A stretch of DNA of 34,915 nucleotides, from positions 1 through 34,915 of the forward strand of contig JABLYX010000051.1 of NCBI GenBank assembly GCA_018265615.1, read 5' to 3'. Source of the stretch: Lentisphaeria bacterium. GTDB lineage: Bacteria; Verrucomicrobiota; Lentisphaeria; Victivallales; Victivallaceae. The translations under genes were made by a program, and so were the position numbers. The notes under the pieces are model-generated. The model searched no databases and was not told where the DNA came from. It saw nothing but the letters and a program-made list of their open reading frames with translations. Positions within the stretch are counted from its first letter, which is position 1. Each line of letters opens with the position of its first letter. This document shows positions 1 to 7,844 of the stretch, in pieces.

Positions 1-510
1 CCCGACCGTCGCCATCGTGTAGCCGAGCGCGATGCCGGCCTCCCAGTCGAATTCCATGAACGTTTTCGTCAGCCCCGCGACGGTACCGTGGCCGCCCTCG
101 AAGCCGATTTCCAGCAGGTTGCCGAACGCCTTGTTCACGCCGAAAAGCGGGATGAGCACCACGGCCGTCAGCCCGAGCCCGATCACGTACTGGCCCCAGG
201 CGAGCAGCTGTCCCATGCAGAGCTGAGGGGAGGCCTCGCTCCAGATGGTCCTCATTTTCGGGATCTTCGCACCGATGAAAAGTGCCGCGAAGACGATGTT
301 GATCAGGAACCCCGGCAGTGCGCCCCAGCTGTCGTGCCACCCCGGCAACGCGCTTTTGCCGAGCGTATTGATCCACAGCAGTCCGAGCAGTCCGCCGATT
401 ACGGAGGCAGGCAGATAAAGCCGCTGGAAGAGCGGGACCGCGGTGCGGACCAGTTTCCCGAGCACCAGCAGCAGACAGAGTCCGCAGAAGGACATTACCA
501 CGGTTTCCAT
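1..510 (-). CDS. gltS: Sodium/glutamate symporter GltS, N-terminal part (cut by window edge)
   Basis: Inner-membrane Na+-coupled glutamate carrier of the ESS (GltS) family. Only the first 170 codons are in the window; the frame is open to base 1, and family members are about 400 aa. Visible are a hydrophobic N-terminus, the segment YLPASVIGGLLGL (residues about 32-44), several further membrane helices and the family signature GGHGT followed by an ATFG-like stretch (ATVG here) at the edge, matching the E. coli GltS order. The start ATG at 510 follows AGGAG about 9 nt upstream. It is the last visible gene of the MFS-ymdB-ribBA-gltS operon, 27 nt after the ribBA stop, with no terminator between them. 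The family call is secure; glutamate specificity is inferred. Confidence 0.85.
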   Translation of the reverse strand, partial: METVVMSFCGLCLLLVLGKLVRTAVPLFQRLYLPASVIGGLLGLLWINTLGKSALPGWHDSWGALPGFLINIVFAALFIGAKIPKMRTIWSEASPQLCMGQLLAWGQYVIGLGLTAVVLIPLFGVNKAFGNLLEIGFEGGHGTVAGLTKTFMEFDWEAGIALGYTMATVG

Positions 511-537
511 GCAGTCAGGTCTCCTCGTGTTCGCGGT

Positions 538-1737
538 TTAAATCATGTGGCCCATGCGTTCTTTCTTGGTCCGGAGGTAGAACTCGTTCTCCTCGCACGG
601 CTCGATGATGATCGGGACGCGCTCGGTGATTTCAAGCCCGTAGCCGGAGATTCCGACGAGCTTCTTCGGGTTGTTGGTCAGCAGCCGCACGGATTTCACG
701 CCGAGGTCGAGCAGAATCTGCACGCCGATGCCGTATTCGCGCAGGTCGGCGGCGAAACCGAGCTGTTCGTTCGCTTCGACCGTGTCGCACCCCTCGTCCT
801 GGAGCTTGTACGCATGGATCTTGTTGAAGATGCCGATTCCGCGCCCCTCCTGCCGCAGGTAGACGATCACGCCGGAGCCGTTTTCGACGACCTGCCGCAT
901 GGCGGCGTGGAGCTGTTCGCCGCAGTCGCAGCGGGCCGAGCCGAATACGTCGCCGGTCAGGCATTCGCTGTGGACGCGGACCAGGACGTTTTCCTTGTCC
1001 TTCACGTCGCCGTAAACCAGTGCGAGGTGTTCGAAGGAGTCGACCTTCGTGCGGTACGGCGTGATCCGGAACTCTCCGAACACGGTCGGCAGCCGGGCGC
1101 TTTCGCCGCGGATGATCAGGTGTTCGTGGCGGCGGCGGTATGCGATGAGGTCCGCGACCGTGCCCCACTTGAGGTTGTGTTTTTTGCGGAATTCATCGAG
1201 CTGCGGAACCCGCGCCATCGTGCCGTCGTCGTTCATGATTTCACAGATTACGCCGGCCGGAGTCAGGCCCGCGAGGCGCGCGAAATCGACCGCCGCCTCG
1301 GTGTGGCCCGCGCGGCGCAGCACGCCGCCCGGACGCGCGATGAGCGGGAACAGATGTCCCGGCGAGACGAAATCCGCCGGAGAGGTTGCGGGGTCGATCA
1401 GCGCCTGAACCGTTTTCGCGCGGTCGAAGGCGGAGATCCCGGTCGTCGTATCCTTGCGTGCATCGACGCTCTGCGTGAACGCGGTACCGAACGGGTCCGA
1501 GAGCGACGCCGGGGTTGAGAGGTTCAGCTCAGCGGCGCGTTCCGCGGTCAGCGGCGCGCAGATGAGCCCGCGCGCATGCGTCGCCATGAAGGTGACCGCC
1601 TCCGGCGTGACGTGCGCGGCGGCGAGCACGAGGTCGCCTTCGTTCTCGCGGTTTTCATCGTCGGTGATGATGACCATCCTGCCTGCCTTGATATCGGCGA
1701 CCAGCTCTTCGACCGGGTCGAATTTGATTTCACTCAT
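538..1737 (-). CDS. ribBA: Bifunctional 3,4-dihydroxy-2-butanone-4-phosphate synthase / GTP cyclohydrolase II
   Basis: Cytoplasmic bifunctional enzyme making both riboflavin precursors: the four-carbon unit from ribulose 5-phosphate (residues about 1-205) and the pyrimidine precursor from GTP (about 210-399). The RibB half shows DDENRENEGD at 26-35, the THARG motif around 53-57 and RPGGVLRRAGHTEA. The RibA half has the zinc triad Cys259, Cys270 and Cys272 (spacing 11 and 2, as in E. coli RibA) and the RQEGRGIGI and LTNNPKK motifs. At 399 aa it is the normal length of the fusion. The ATG at 1737 is preceded by GGAG about 10 nt upstream. It lies 25 nt after ymdB and 27 nt before gltS in one operon. 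No FMN-riboswitch-like leader is visible before it, so control probably comes from the operon promoter at 3821-3849. Confidence 0.96.
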   Translation of the reverse strand: MSEIKFDPVEELVADIKAGRMVIITDDENRENEGDLVLAAAHVTPEAVTFMATHARGLICAPLTAERAAELNLSTPASLSDPFGTAFTQSVDARKDTTTGISAFDRAKTVQALIDPATSPADFVSPGHLFPLIARPGGVLRRAGHTEAAVDFARLAGLTPAGVICEIMNDDGTMARVPQLDEFRKKHNLKWGTVADLIAYRRRHEHLIIRGESARLPTVFGEFRITPYRTKVDSFEHLALVYGDVKDKENVLVRVHSECLTGDVFGSARCDCGEQLHAAMRQVVENGSGVIVYLRQEGRGIGIFNKIHAYKLQDEGCDTVEANEQLGFAADLREYGIGVQILLDLGVKSVRLLTNNPKKLVGISGYGLEITERVPIIIEPCEENEFYLRTKKERMGHMI

Positions 1738-1762
1738 GACTGAAAAACTCCATAGATATAGA

Positions 1763-2554
1763 TTAAATATTGATTTCGCGCGAGACCGGGCGGATCGCGG
1801 TGGCGCGTCCGGTCAGATAGTCATATGTGACGATGGTTCCGTCGAGCCGGATCGCCCCTTTTTCGACCACGGCCAGCCGGTTCGGCATGCCGGTGGTGAA
1901 CTTGTAGAGAACATCCTTCACTTCGCGGCCAAGCACGCTCGTGGCGGCGCCGGTCATGCCGACATCGGTCTGCCTGGCGGTTCCGCCGGGCAGCACGAGC
2001 GCGTCGGCGGTCGGCACGTGGGTGTGGGTTCCGAGCACGGCGGTGACGCGGCCGTCGAGAAAATATCCCATCGCGAGCTTTTCGCTGGTCGCTTCGGCAT
2101 GGAAATCGACGAAGATGCTCTTCACGGATTTCGGCAGTTCGTTCGTGAGGATCTCTTCAACTGTTTCGAACGGGTTGTAGGCCGATTCGCGCATGAACAC
2201 CTTGCCCTGGAGATTGATGACCGCGACTTCGCCGCCGGCCGGGTTGCGGTAGACGCCCCAGCCGCGGCCGGGCTGCCCTTTCTGCAGATTGGCCGGGCGC
2301 AGCACCCGGTCGAAGCGGCCGATTTCCGCATCGAAGCCGCGCTGGTCCCAGACGTGGTCGCCGGTCGTCAGGACATCGGCCGTCTCAAGCAGCTCATTCG
2401 CACAGCCGGAGGTCAGGCCGGAGCCCGCCGCCGAATTTTCGGCGTTGACCACGACGAACTGGCAGTTGAATTCGCGGCGCAGCTCCGGCACCAACAGGCG
2501 GATCGCGTCGCGCCCTCCCTTGCCGACCACATCGCCGATAAACAGCAGATTCAT
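1763..2554 (-). CDS. ymdB: YmdB-type metallophosphoesterase (TIGR00282 family)
   Basis: Predicted cytoplasmic dinuclear-metal phosphoesterase, 263 aa, the usual length. The B. subtilis homologue YmdB hydrolyses 2',3'-cyclic nucleotides and influences motility and biofilm choice; the role here is unknown. Visible metal-site residues are Asp8 (GDVVG), Glu39 (NAEN), His67, His152 (DFHAEATSEK), His177 and His179 (GTHTHV). In the GNH motif of the Bacillus enzyme the Asn is replaced here by Asp66 (GDHVWD). The start ATG at 2554 overlaps the stop of the upstream MFS gene in an ATGA tetranucleotide, so translation is probably coupled. It is followed after 25 nt by ribBA. Confidence 0.9.
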   Translation of the reverse strand: MNLLFIGDVVGKGGRDAIRLLVPELRREFNCQFVVVNAENSAAGSGLTSGCANELLETADVLTTGDHVWDQRGFDAEIGRFDRVLRPANLQKGQPGRGWGVYRNPAGGEVAVINLQGKVFMRESAYNPFETVEEILTNELPKSVKSIFVDFHAEATSEKLAMGYFLDGRVTAVLGTHTHVPTADALVLPGGTARQTDVGMTGAATSVLGREVKDVLYKFTTGMPNRLAVVEKGAIRLDGTIVTYDYLTGRATAIRPVSREINI

Positions 2555-3777
2555 ATCGAAACTCCTCCCCTGAGTTTATCCGGGCGCGGCTTCTTCATGA
2601 CCCGCCTCCCGAGTACAAGCAGCATGCAGAGCGCGCCGACGAACGTCGCCGGCGCGAGAAACATTGCGCTTTTCAACATAAAATATTTGCCGACCACACC
2701 GGCCAGCAGAAGAACGATTCCGGCCAGGCCCCAGCTGCCGCCGACGATCATCCCCATGCGGGCGCCGAGCGCGAGCCTGCCGGGAGCGGTCCGGGCGAGC
2801 ACGACCAGCTGCGGGAATCCTGCTCCGACCAGCATTCCCGCGAACGGGACGAGGACAGCCGCGGCGCGGTGCCCGGCCAGCAGCAGGTAAAGAGCGAGCA
2901 CCGGGATCCCGAACAGGAGCTCCACGGTCAGGCAGCGGGTCACGGAATACCGTTTGATGAGGAAGCTCGTGCCGAATGCCCCGAGCCCGGCCCCGAGTCC
3001 GAAGAGCGTGCCGGAGAGCCCGCCGAAGCCGAGCGAAAATTCGAGCTCCGCCAGATAGCTCGGCAGCAGCCCCTGCATGATGCCGCACCCGGCGTTGATG
3101 AGGACGGCGAGCCAGAACAGTTCGCGGAACGTGAAAGACGGTGTTTGCCGGGCGGGGGCCGGGGGGCTGGGGCGCGTCGGCCGTTTCGGCTTGTCGCACT
3201 CATCGAGCGCCAGCCGGACCCGCGCCCGGTGAAAAAGCCAGAGGAGTAAACCGACCGGGAGCAGGAGCAGAAAGAGCCCCGGAAATCCGAGATGCTGCAC
3301 GAGCAGCCCTCCGAGCAGCGGCCCGGTCGCATAGCCGGTGAAGCCGGCCAGCATGAAGAGCGAGGTCGCGACCGCCGGGGAGACGGAACTCTCCGGAATC
3401 GCGCAGACGCCGCGCAGCCCTTCGGGATGAGCGAACGCCACGCCGACGCCGAGAACCAGTACCAGCGCCATCAGGAACGCGGCCGCCCGGGAGTGCGGCG
3501 TGAACCAGACGAAGCAGATGGCGCACGAGAGGATGAGCCCGAGCTGCACGAGCTTCGGCCGCTTTGCGGTTTTGCGCAGCGTCCCCGCCCAGAGCTGGAC
3601 ACCGTTCGAGCTGAAACTGCAGAGCGTCAGCAGCACAGTGCCGGCGACGAGCGACAGTCCGTACTCCTTCCGGAGCTCAGGCAGAAAGCCGGGCAGTGTA
3701 CCGGAGAGCATATCGACTGTAAAGTGAATCGCGGTGAGCAACGAAAGTTGCCGGAGCGCGAGTGCGTGACGAGTCAT
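2551..3777 (-). CDS. MFS transporter, fosmidomycin-resistance (Fsr)-like
   Basis: Inner-membrane major facilitator carrier of 408 aa with about 12 hydrophobic segments and a central polar loop rich in Pro/Lys/Arg (residues about 190-210). The N-terminus (AIHFTVDMLSGTLPGFLP) resembles the helix 1 signature of Fsr-type exporters. The substrate cannot be read from the sequence. The frame stays open to 3849, but the start chosen is the ATG at 3777: it has AGGAAG 5-7 nt upstream, and the promoter at 3821-3849 puts the transcription start near 3814, downstream of the longer candidate. It is the first gene of the operon with ymdB (4-nt overlap), ribBA and gltS. Confidence 0.85.
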   Translation of the reverse strand: MTRHALALRQLSLLTAIHFTVDMLSGTLPGFLPELRKEYGLSLVAGTVLLTLCSFSSNGVQLWAGTLRKTAKRPKLVQLGLILSCAICFVWFTPHSRAAAFLMALVLVLGVGVAFAHPEGLRGVCAIPESSVSPAVATSLFMLAGFTGYATGPLLGGLLVQHLGFPGLFLLLLPVGLLLWLFHRARVRLALDECDKPKRPTRPSPPAPARQTPSFTFRELFWLAVLINAGCGIMQGLLPSYLAELEFSLGFGGLSGTLFGLGAGLGAFGTSFLIKRYSVTRCLTVELLFGIPVLALYLLLAGHRAAAVLVPFAGMLVGAGFPQLVVLARTAPGRLALGARMGMIVGGSWGLAGIVLLLAGVVGKYFMLKSAMFLAPATFVGALCMLLVLGRRVMKKPRPDKLRGGVSI

Positions 3778-3820
3778 ATTCTTCCTGACGATATAAAAAC
3801 AAATTGCAGATGTATCGTTT

Positions 3821-3849
3821 AATATAACCTCATGCGCGGCCCGCGTCAA
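3821..3849 (-). promoter_or_regulatory. Promoter of MFS-ymdB-ribBA-gltS operon
   Basis: Read on the minus strand: TTGACG at 3849-3844, a 17-bp spacer, and TATATT at 3826-3821. The expected start is about 37 nt before the ATG at 3777. It is close to the sigma-70 consensus and has the same form as the other promoters in the window. Confidence 0.75.
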
Positions 3850-3892
3850 GCCGGAAAGGGGGTCGCATTCCGGTGATTTTCAATAACTTCGT

Positions 3893-3920
3893 TTGAATTT
3901 TCAGGGAAATGTACTATATT
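3893..3920 (+). promoter_or_regulatory. Promoter of the glycosyltransferase gene
   Basis: TTGAAT at 3893-3898, a 16-bp spacer (17 if read TTTGAA), and TATATT at 3915-3920. It is divergent from the MFS promoter with 43 bp between the two -35 boxes. A perfect 10-bp palindrome TTTGCGCAAA (3919-3928) sits on the end of the -10 and the expected start site, and is a possible operator. Confidence 0.7.
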
Positions 3921-3959
3921 TGCGCAAACACCGAAATCATGCAACAGCAGGGAATATCC

Positions 3960-5561
3960 ATGTTCAAAAAAGCTGCCGTGCTCCTCTCCGGATGGAGCGC
4001 CCGCCTGACAGCCGTTCTGCCGCCTTCCGCCTTTCAGCCGCCGCCGGAGGCGGATATTCTTAAGAAACGGCTTTCCCTCCTTCTGGTTCTCTGGGGACTC
4101 TGCTGGTTCCTGCTGCCGCTCGCCGTGCTCGACAACGCGTTCATCGATGTGCCGGAGAACATCATCTGGGGCAGCTATTTCCAGCTCGGCTACGACAAGA
4201 ACCCGTATCTCGGCGCATGGATCGGCTATCTCGGCAGCCGGCTCACGGGGGACAGCATCTGGAGCAGCTATCTGCTGAGCCAGGTGTTCGTCCTCACCGG
4301 CCTTCTCTGTGTCTGGAAGCTCGGAATGCGCATGACGACCCCGGCCGGGGCGTTTCTCTCCGTGCTTGTCCTGCTCGGCGTGAACTTCTACGGCATCAAG
4401 TCGGTCGAGCTCTGCGACGATGTGATGGAGCTCGGTTTCTGGCCGCTTCTGATTTTCTTCTTCTACAAGGCGCTGAAAGACGGCAGCCGCATCGGCCCGT
4501 GGCTTCTGGCCGGAATCCTGGCCGGCTGCTGTTTCATGATCAAATACTATGCGGTGGTGCTGTTTGCCTCGATGTTCCTCGTGATGCTGTTCACGCCGGA
4601 GGGGCGCCGGGCGTTCCGCACGCCGGGGCCGTACCTCGGAGCGCTGCTTTTCGCCGTGATCAGCCTGCCGAACCTCATCTGGCTGGCGGGGAACGATATG
4701 GTTGCATTCCGTTACGCATTCGACCGGGCGGCGCTCGACAGCGGCGCGCCGGCGTTCGAGTTTTCCTATGACCGTCTGCTGAAGTATCCGCTGCGGAGCT
4801 TGTCCCGGACGCTCTCGGTGCTGGTCGTCCCGCTGATTCCGTTTTTCCTGCTTTTCTTCCGGCGCGACCGGGAGATGTCGTCAGGGGCGTTCGAACGCCG
4901 GTTCGTCGCGCTGCTCGCCTGGGGGCCGTTTGTGTTGACGCTGCTTTTTTCGGTAATTTCAGGCGGGTCGCTGAATTACTCGTGGGTCGTTCCGTGCTTT
5001 CCGATGTTCGGGCTCTTCCTCGTGCTCTGGTACAAACCGTACATCAACCGTTTCAGCCTGCGCGGATTCACCGGTTTCGTCGTGATCCTCTGGATCGTTT
5101 TCGCTGCGATTTTCGCGGTGCGGAGCCTCTGGCAGCAGCCGTACCTGAAGCGTGGCTGCGACTACGAGAACTTTCCGGGCAAAGCGCTCTCCCGGCGGGT
5201 CACGGAGGAGTGGCGCAGCCGTTACGGCACGCCGCTGCCGTTTGTGATCGGAGACCGGCGCGAGTCATGCAACGTCACGGTCTATTCCGCGGACCGGCCC
5301 GAGTCCTATTTCTCCGCGAATCCGAACTTCAGCCAGTGGATCGATGAAAATGAGATCCGGGAAAAGGGGGCCGTGATCCTCTTCGACGGGAGGCCGAAGC
5401 GCCGCCCGAAGTGGCTTGCGCGGCTTGCCGGATCCGGCTTTGCGATGACGCCGGAGATGCGGATCGAGGAGGAACGCGCCGTTCCCGGCTGGTTCCGCTC
5501 GCTCGCCGGCGCGCCGAAGAAGGATGCATACGTCTACTGCTTCATTCCGCCGGCGAAGTGA
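3960..5561 (+). CDS. Glycosyltransferase family 39 (ArnT/PMT-like) membrane protein
   Basis: Polytopic inner-membrane enzyme of 533 aa, expected to transfer a sugar from a polyprenyl-phosphate donor to lipid A, a protein or a glycan on the outer face. After a first membrane helix comes the large-loop signature with acidic residues (FIDVPEN) and GYDKNPYLGAW, the counterpart of the GYxKHPPLxAWL motif of PMT_2 proteins. About ten more hydrophobic segments follow, then a soluble C-terminal domain of about 120 residues. The start ATG at 3960 has AGGGA about 7 nt upstream. An in-frame ATG at 3909 lies before the -10 box, so it cannot be used from this promoter. It is a single-gene unit ending at a strong terminator. 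Acceptor and donor are unknown. Confidence 0.82.
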   Translation: MFKKAAVLLSGWSARLTAVLPPSAFQPPPEADILKKRLSLLLVLWGLCWFLLPLAVLDNAFIDVPENIIWGSYFQLGYDKNPYLGAWIGYLGSRLTGDSIWSSYLLSQVFVLTGLLCVWKLGMRMTTPAGAFLSVLVLLGVNFYGIKSVELCDDVMELGFWPLLIFFFYKALKDGSRIGPWLLAGILAGCCFMIKYYAVVLFASMFLVMLFTPEGRRAFRTPGPYLGALLFAVISLPNLIWLAGNDMVAFRYAFDRAALDSGAPAFEFSYDRLLKYPLRSLSRTLSVLVVPLIPFFLLFFRRDREMSSGAFERRFVALLAWGPFVLTLLFSVISGGSLNYSWVVPCFPMFGLFLVLWYKPYINRFSLRGFTGFVVILWIVFAAIFAVRSLWQQPYLKRGCDYENFPGKALSRRVTEEWRSRYGTPLPFVIGDRRESCNVTVYSADRPESYFSANPNFSQWIDENEIREKGAVILFDGRPKRRPKWLARLAGSGFAMTPEMRIEEERAVPGWFRSLAGAPKKDAYVYCFIPPAK

Positions 5562-5574
5562 GCTTTGAGAGAAT

Positions 5575-5614
5575 GCTTTGCGGACCGGCACGGCCCGCAA
5601 AGCGTCCTTTTTTT
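5575..5614 (+). terminator. Intrinsic terminator of the glycosyltransferase gene
   Basis: A perfect 9-bp stem, GCTTTGCGG (5575-5583) with CCGCAAAGC (5595-5603), has an 11-nt loop and is followed within 4 nt by seven T (5608-5614). The convergent epimerase gene ends at 5613 inside the T-run, so transcripts of both genes overlap here. Confidence 0.9.
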
Positions 5615-6800
5615 ATTTGTCCAGCTCTTTGAAGACCCTGATGCAGTTGTAAAGCGCGCGGGGCAGGTGGAAGAAGGTCTTCGACAGCGACCCCTTGAAG
5701 CCGTCCCGCACCGAGCCGTCGAACCGCACGAGACCGTACCATTCACCGAACTCCGGGTCGCGGAAGTGCTCCGTGCACCACCGGTTCACATCGTCGAACA
5801 TTTCGAGGAACCATTCGTCGCCGGAGATCCGGTAGGAGAACGCAGCCGCCAGCAGCGCTTCGTTGTGGGTCCACCACCCCTTGACCATATCCATCCCCTC
5901 CGGCACGGGTTTGTCCAACGCATCCATGAAGAAGAAGAGCCCGCCGAATTCCGGGTCGCGCGTATAGCCGTAGATCTGCCGCGTCCAGACCGGAATCTTT
6001 TCGAGGAGCTCCCGGTTGCCGGCCAGCTCCGCCCCCTGTGCGAGGAACCACATCGTCTCGAAATCATGGCCCGGCACGACGGTACGGAAAAATGAACTGT
6101 CGAGACGGAAGCCGCCGGAAACCGGGGCGTGTTCCAGCCAGCGGCCGGCTCCGGCGCAGTAGAATTGCGGAATCACTTCGAACGTTTTCTCCAGCGTCGC
6201 GCGCACGCGCACGTCGTCGAACTCGCACCCTTGCACCAGCATTGTGCGGCAGAGGTGGCAGAGATGCATGTAGCAGCCGCGATGGCGCATTACCGGGAAC
6301 ATGGGGGAGAAGGAGTCCTGCTCGGACTCCGCCAGTGCCGCCGTGTAGCAGTCGAAGCAGCTCCGCGCTTCGGCGCGGAAGCGCTCTTCTCCGGTCGCCC
6401 GGAAAAGCTCCGCGCACGCGCACCCCGCATAGATGCAGGTCATCGCTTTCATGGGATTCCGCCTGCCGCCTCCGCCTCTTATGGAGTTGCCGGCCGCATC
6501 GCAGATGCTCACATAGCTCCCGTCCGGCTCCCGCTGCTTTTCGCAGAAGCGGAACCCGTGCAGCGAGAGCTCCAGGAATTCCGGGCGGGAGTATTCCGAG
6601 TTGAAGAGCGCGGCGAACATGTAGACGTTCCGCCATTGCATCGCGACGGATCTGACCGGATCGTAACAGTTGCCTTCACGGTCGAGCGAGTTGAAGAATC
6701 CTCCGTTTTCACGGTCGACGGCATGTTCGATCCAGAACGGCACGACGGAATTCAGCAGCTCGTCCTCAAGACGGCTGACGGTATCGGAGAAGCGCGGCAT
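5613..6800 (-). CDS. AGE family epimerase/isomerase (N-acylglucosamine 2-epimerase-like)
   Basis: Soluble (alpha/alpha)6-barrel protein of 395 aa, the usual length of the AGE/cellobiose-2-epimerase/YihS superfamily, which epimerises sugars at C2 or isomerises aldose to ketose. Typical segments are the N-terminal FWxxHAVDxxxGGFF pattern, GHDFETMWFLAQGAEL, KGWWTHNEALLA and the C-terminal KTFFHLPRALYNC with the conserved His. Which sugar is used cannot be told. The ATG at 6800 was chosen because it begins the conserved core and lies downstream of the promoter at 6841-6869; the Shine-Dalgarno is weak (GGAA about 8 nt upstream). It lies 88 nt downstream of the TIM-barrel gene on the same strand and may also receive read-through from it. 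Confidence 0.85.
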   Translation of the reverse strand: MPRFSDTVSRLEDELLNSVVPFWIEHAVDRENGGFFNSLDREGNCYDPVRSVAMQWRNVYMFAALFNSEYSRPEFLELSLHGFRFCEKQREPDGSYVSICDAAGNSIRGGGGRRNPMKAMTCIYAGCACAELFRATGEERFRAEARSCFDCYTAALAESEQDSFSPMFPVMRHRGCYMHLCHLCRTMLVQGCEFDDVRVRATLEKTFEVIPQFYCAGAGRWLEHAPVSGGFRLDSSFFRTVVPGHDFETMWFLAQGAELAGNRELLEKIPVWTRQIYGYTRDPEFGGLFFFMDALDKPVPEGMDMVKGWWTHNEALLAAAFSYRISGDEWFLEMFDDVNRWCTEHFRDPEFGEWYGLVRFDGSVRDGFKGSLSKTFFHLPRALYNCIRVFKELDK

Positions 6801-6828
6801 AATGATGTTCCATTCGGTAGTTTGCGGT

Positions 6829-6849
6829 GTGTATCTTTCTAAAATACAC
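6829..6849. promoter_or_regulatory. Inverted repeat over the epimerase -10 box (possible operator)
   Basis: GTGTAT (6829-6834) and ATACAC (6844-6849) form perfect 6-bp arms around a 9-bp centre. The right part covers the -10 hexamer of the AGE epimerase promoter, so binding here would block transcription. No cognate regulator is identified. Confidence 0.4.
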
Positions 6850-6869
6850 CTGAACTGCCGAAAATACAA
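6841..6869 (-). promoter_or_regulatory. Promoter of the AGE epimerase gene
   Basis: Minus strand: TTGTAT (6869-6864), a 17-bp spacer, TATTTT (6846-6841). The expected transcription start is about 35 nt before the ATG at 6800. It lies in the short gap after the TIM-barrel gene, so the epimerase can be expressed on its own. Confidence 0.65.
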
Positions 6870-6888
6870 TGGCCGCAGATGGGGGCGT

Positions 6889-7710
6889 TCAGAGTTTCAG
6901 CATCTCTTTTCCGAGCGCGAGGCCGTAGTCGAGCTTCGCGCGCAGAATCGGGGGAGGGGCCCGGCGTTCGCGCGGGACTTCGTAGTTGAAGATCCCGCCG
7001 TATCTGATTTCCCGCAGCGCGTGGATCAACTCCGGCCAGTCGATGTTCCCGAGACTGTACGGGAAGATATGGTCGAACCGGGCGTCTCCGGCCATGAGGC
7101 AGTCGGTGATATGGAGCGCTCTGAGCCTGCCGCCGGCCTTGCGCGCAAATTCGGCGGGGGAGCCGCCGTTCCAGCAGAGATGGCCGGTGTCGAGGCAGAT
7201 GCCGAGCCGCTCCCCGGAGGGAACCTGCCGGATCAGCTCGTCGAGCTCCTCAAAGGAGCCGAAGGAAACGATCAGGTTTTCGAGACAGATCGTGAAGCTC
7301 ATTCCGTCGGAGAACTCCAGAAGCTCCTGCAGCGCGTCGGCGATCAGCGGCAGGTTTGCGCGCCCTTCGGTTTTGAGTCCGGCCGGGTGCAGCACACCCG
7401 CTTTGATTCCGAGCGCATTGAAGAGCACACACCAACGCTTCAGCCCGTCGATCTCTTTCCGCCGTCGGGCCGGGTCCGCGTGATCGATGGCGGCATGGAG
7501 TGAGAAGTGCCCCTGCGGCAGGGTGAAGCCGAGCGAATCGCAGAATGCCTTGAATTCGCGCCCGGTCCGTTCCGGGTCGCCCCGGTCGAGCAGCATTTTG
7601 CCGTGTTCGTCGGAGAGTTCGGCGCATTCGTAGCCGTGTTCCCGGAGAGTCCGGACGGCCCCTTCCGGGCCCTCCTCGAAGAGAAAGCTGGTCCACATGG
7701 AGATTCTCAT
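6889..7710 (-). CDS. Sugar phosphate isomerase/epimerase-like TIM barrel (AP endonuclease 2 superfamily)
   Basis: Cytoplasmic protein of 273 aa with the xylose-isomerase-like TIM-barrel pattern of IolI/IolE/UlaE-type enzymes. Divalent-metal ligand candidates lie at the expected strand ends: Glu in ICLENL, Asp and His in DTGHLCWNG, His in ALHITD, and Glu near the end in NYEVP. This metal set is typical of ketose epimerases and inosose isomerases or dehydratases; the substrate is not readable. The ATG at 7710 has AAGGAG about 9 nt upstream. It is followed on the same strand by the AGE epimerase and transcribed divergently from the acetyltransferase. Confidence 0.82.
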   Translation of the reverse strand: MRISMWTSFLFEEGPEGAVRTLREHGYECAELSDEHGKMLLDRGDPERTGREFKAFCDSLGFTLPQGHFSLHAAIDHADPARRRKEIDGLKRWCVLFNALGIKAGVLHPAGLKTEGRANLPLIADALQELLEFSDGMSFTICLENLIVSFGSFEELDELIRQVPSGERLGICLDTGHLCWNGGSPAEFARKAGGRLRALHITDCLMAGDARFDHIFPYSLGNIDWPELIHALREIRYGGIFNYEVPRERRAPPPILRAKLDYGLALGKEMLKL

Positions 7711-7736
7711 GCCCGCGCTCCTTATGCTGTTTTTCT

Positions 7737-7765
7737 ACTATAGCGCCGTTGCGGGCGAATGCAAA
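7737..7765 (-). promoter_or_regulatory. Promoter of the TIM-barrel isomerase gene
   Basis: Minus strand: TTTGCA (7765-7760; or TTGCAT with 16 bp), a 17-bp spacer, TATAGT (7742-7737). The -35 boxes of this and the divergent acetyltransferase promoter are only 12 bp apart. Confidence 0.65.
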
Positions 7766-7777
7766 TAAAAAGCCGCC

Positions 7778-7806
7778 TTGCTTTCGGCTGCGGGCACATA
7801 TATATT
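7778..7806 (+). promoter_or_regulatory. Promoter of the acetyltransferase gene
   Basis: TTGCTT (7778-7783), a 17-bp spacer, TATATT (7801-7806), about 38 nt before the ATG at 7845. Confidence 0.7.
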
Positions 7807-7844
7807 ACGGGATTGCACCATATTATAACAGGCAGGATGAAATC

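Noticed and set aside
88..1518. 476-codon plus-strand frame opposite ribBA and gltS
   Set aside because: ribBA on the minus strand is certain, and the plus frame has low-complexity Asp/Glu/Arg composition and no ribosome-binding site.
3778..3849. Longer N-terminus for the MFS transporter (start at 3849)
   Set aside because: It would begin at the -35 box of the promoter at 3821-3849. The ATG at 3777 has a ribosome-binding site and the family N-terminus.
5613..5746. Short open frames around the glycosyltransferase terminator
   Set aside because: They overlap the hairpin and the 3' ends of two well-supported genes and have no ribosome-binding sites.
7771..7792. Possible small hairpin AGCCG/CGGCT between the divergent isomerase and acetyltransferase genes
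   Set aside because: The arms overlap the -35 of the acetyltransferase promoter, no gene ends there and there is no T-run, so it is not a terminator.
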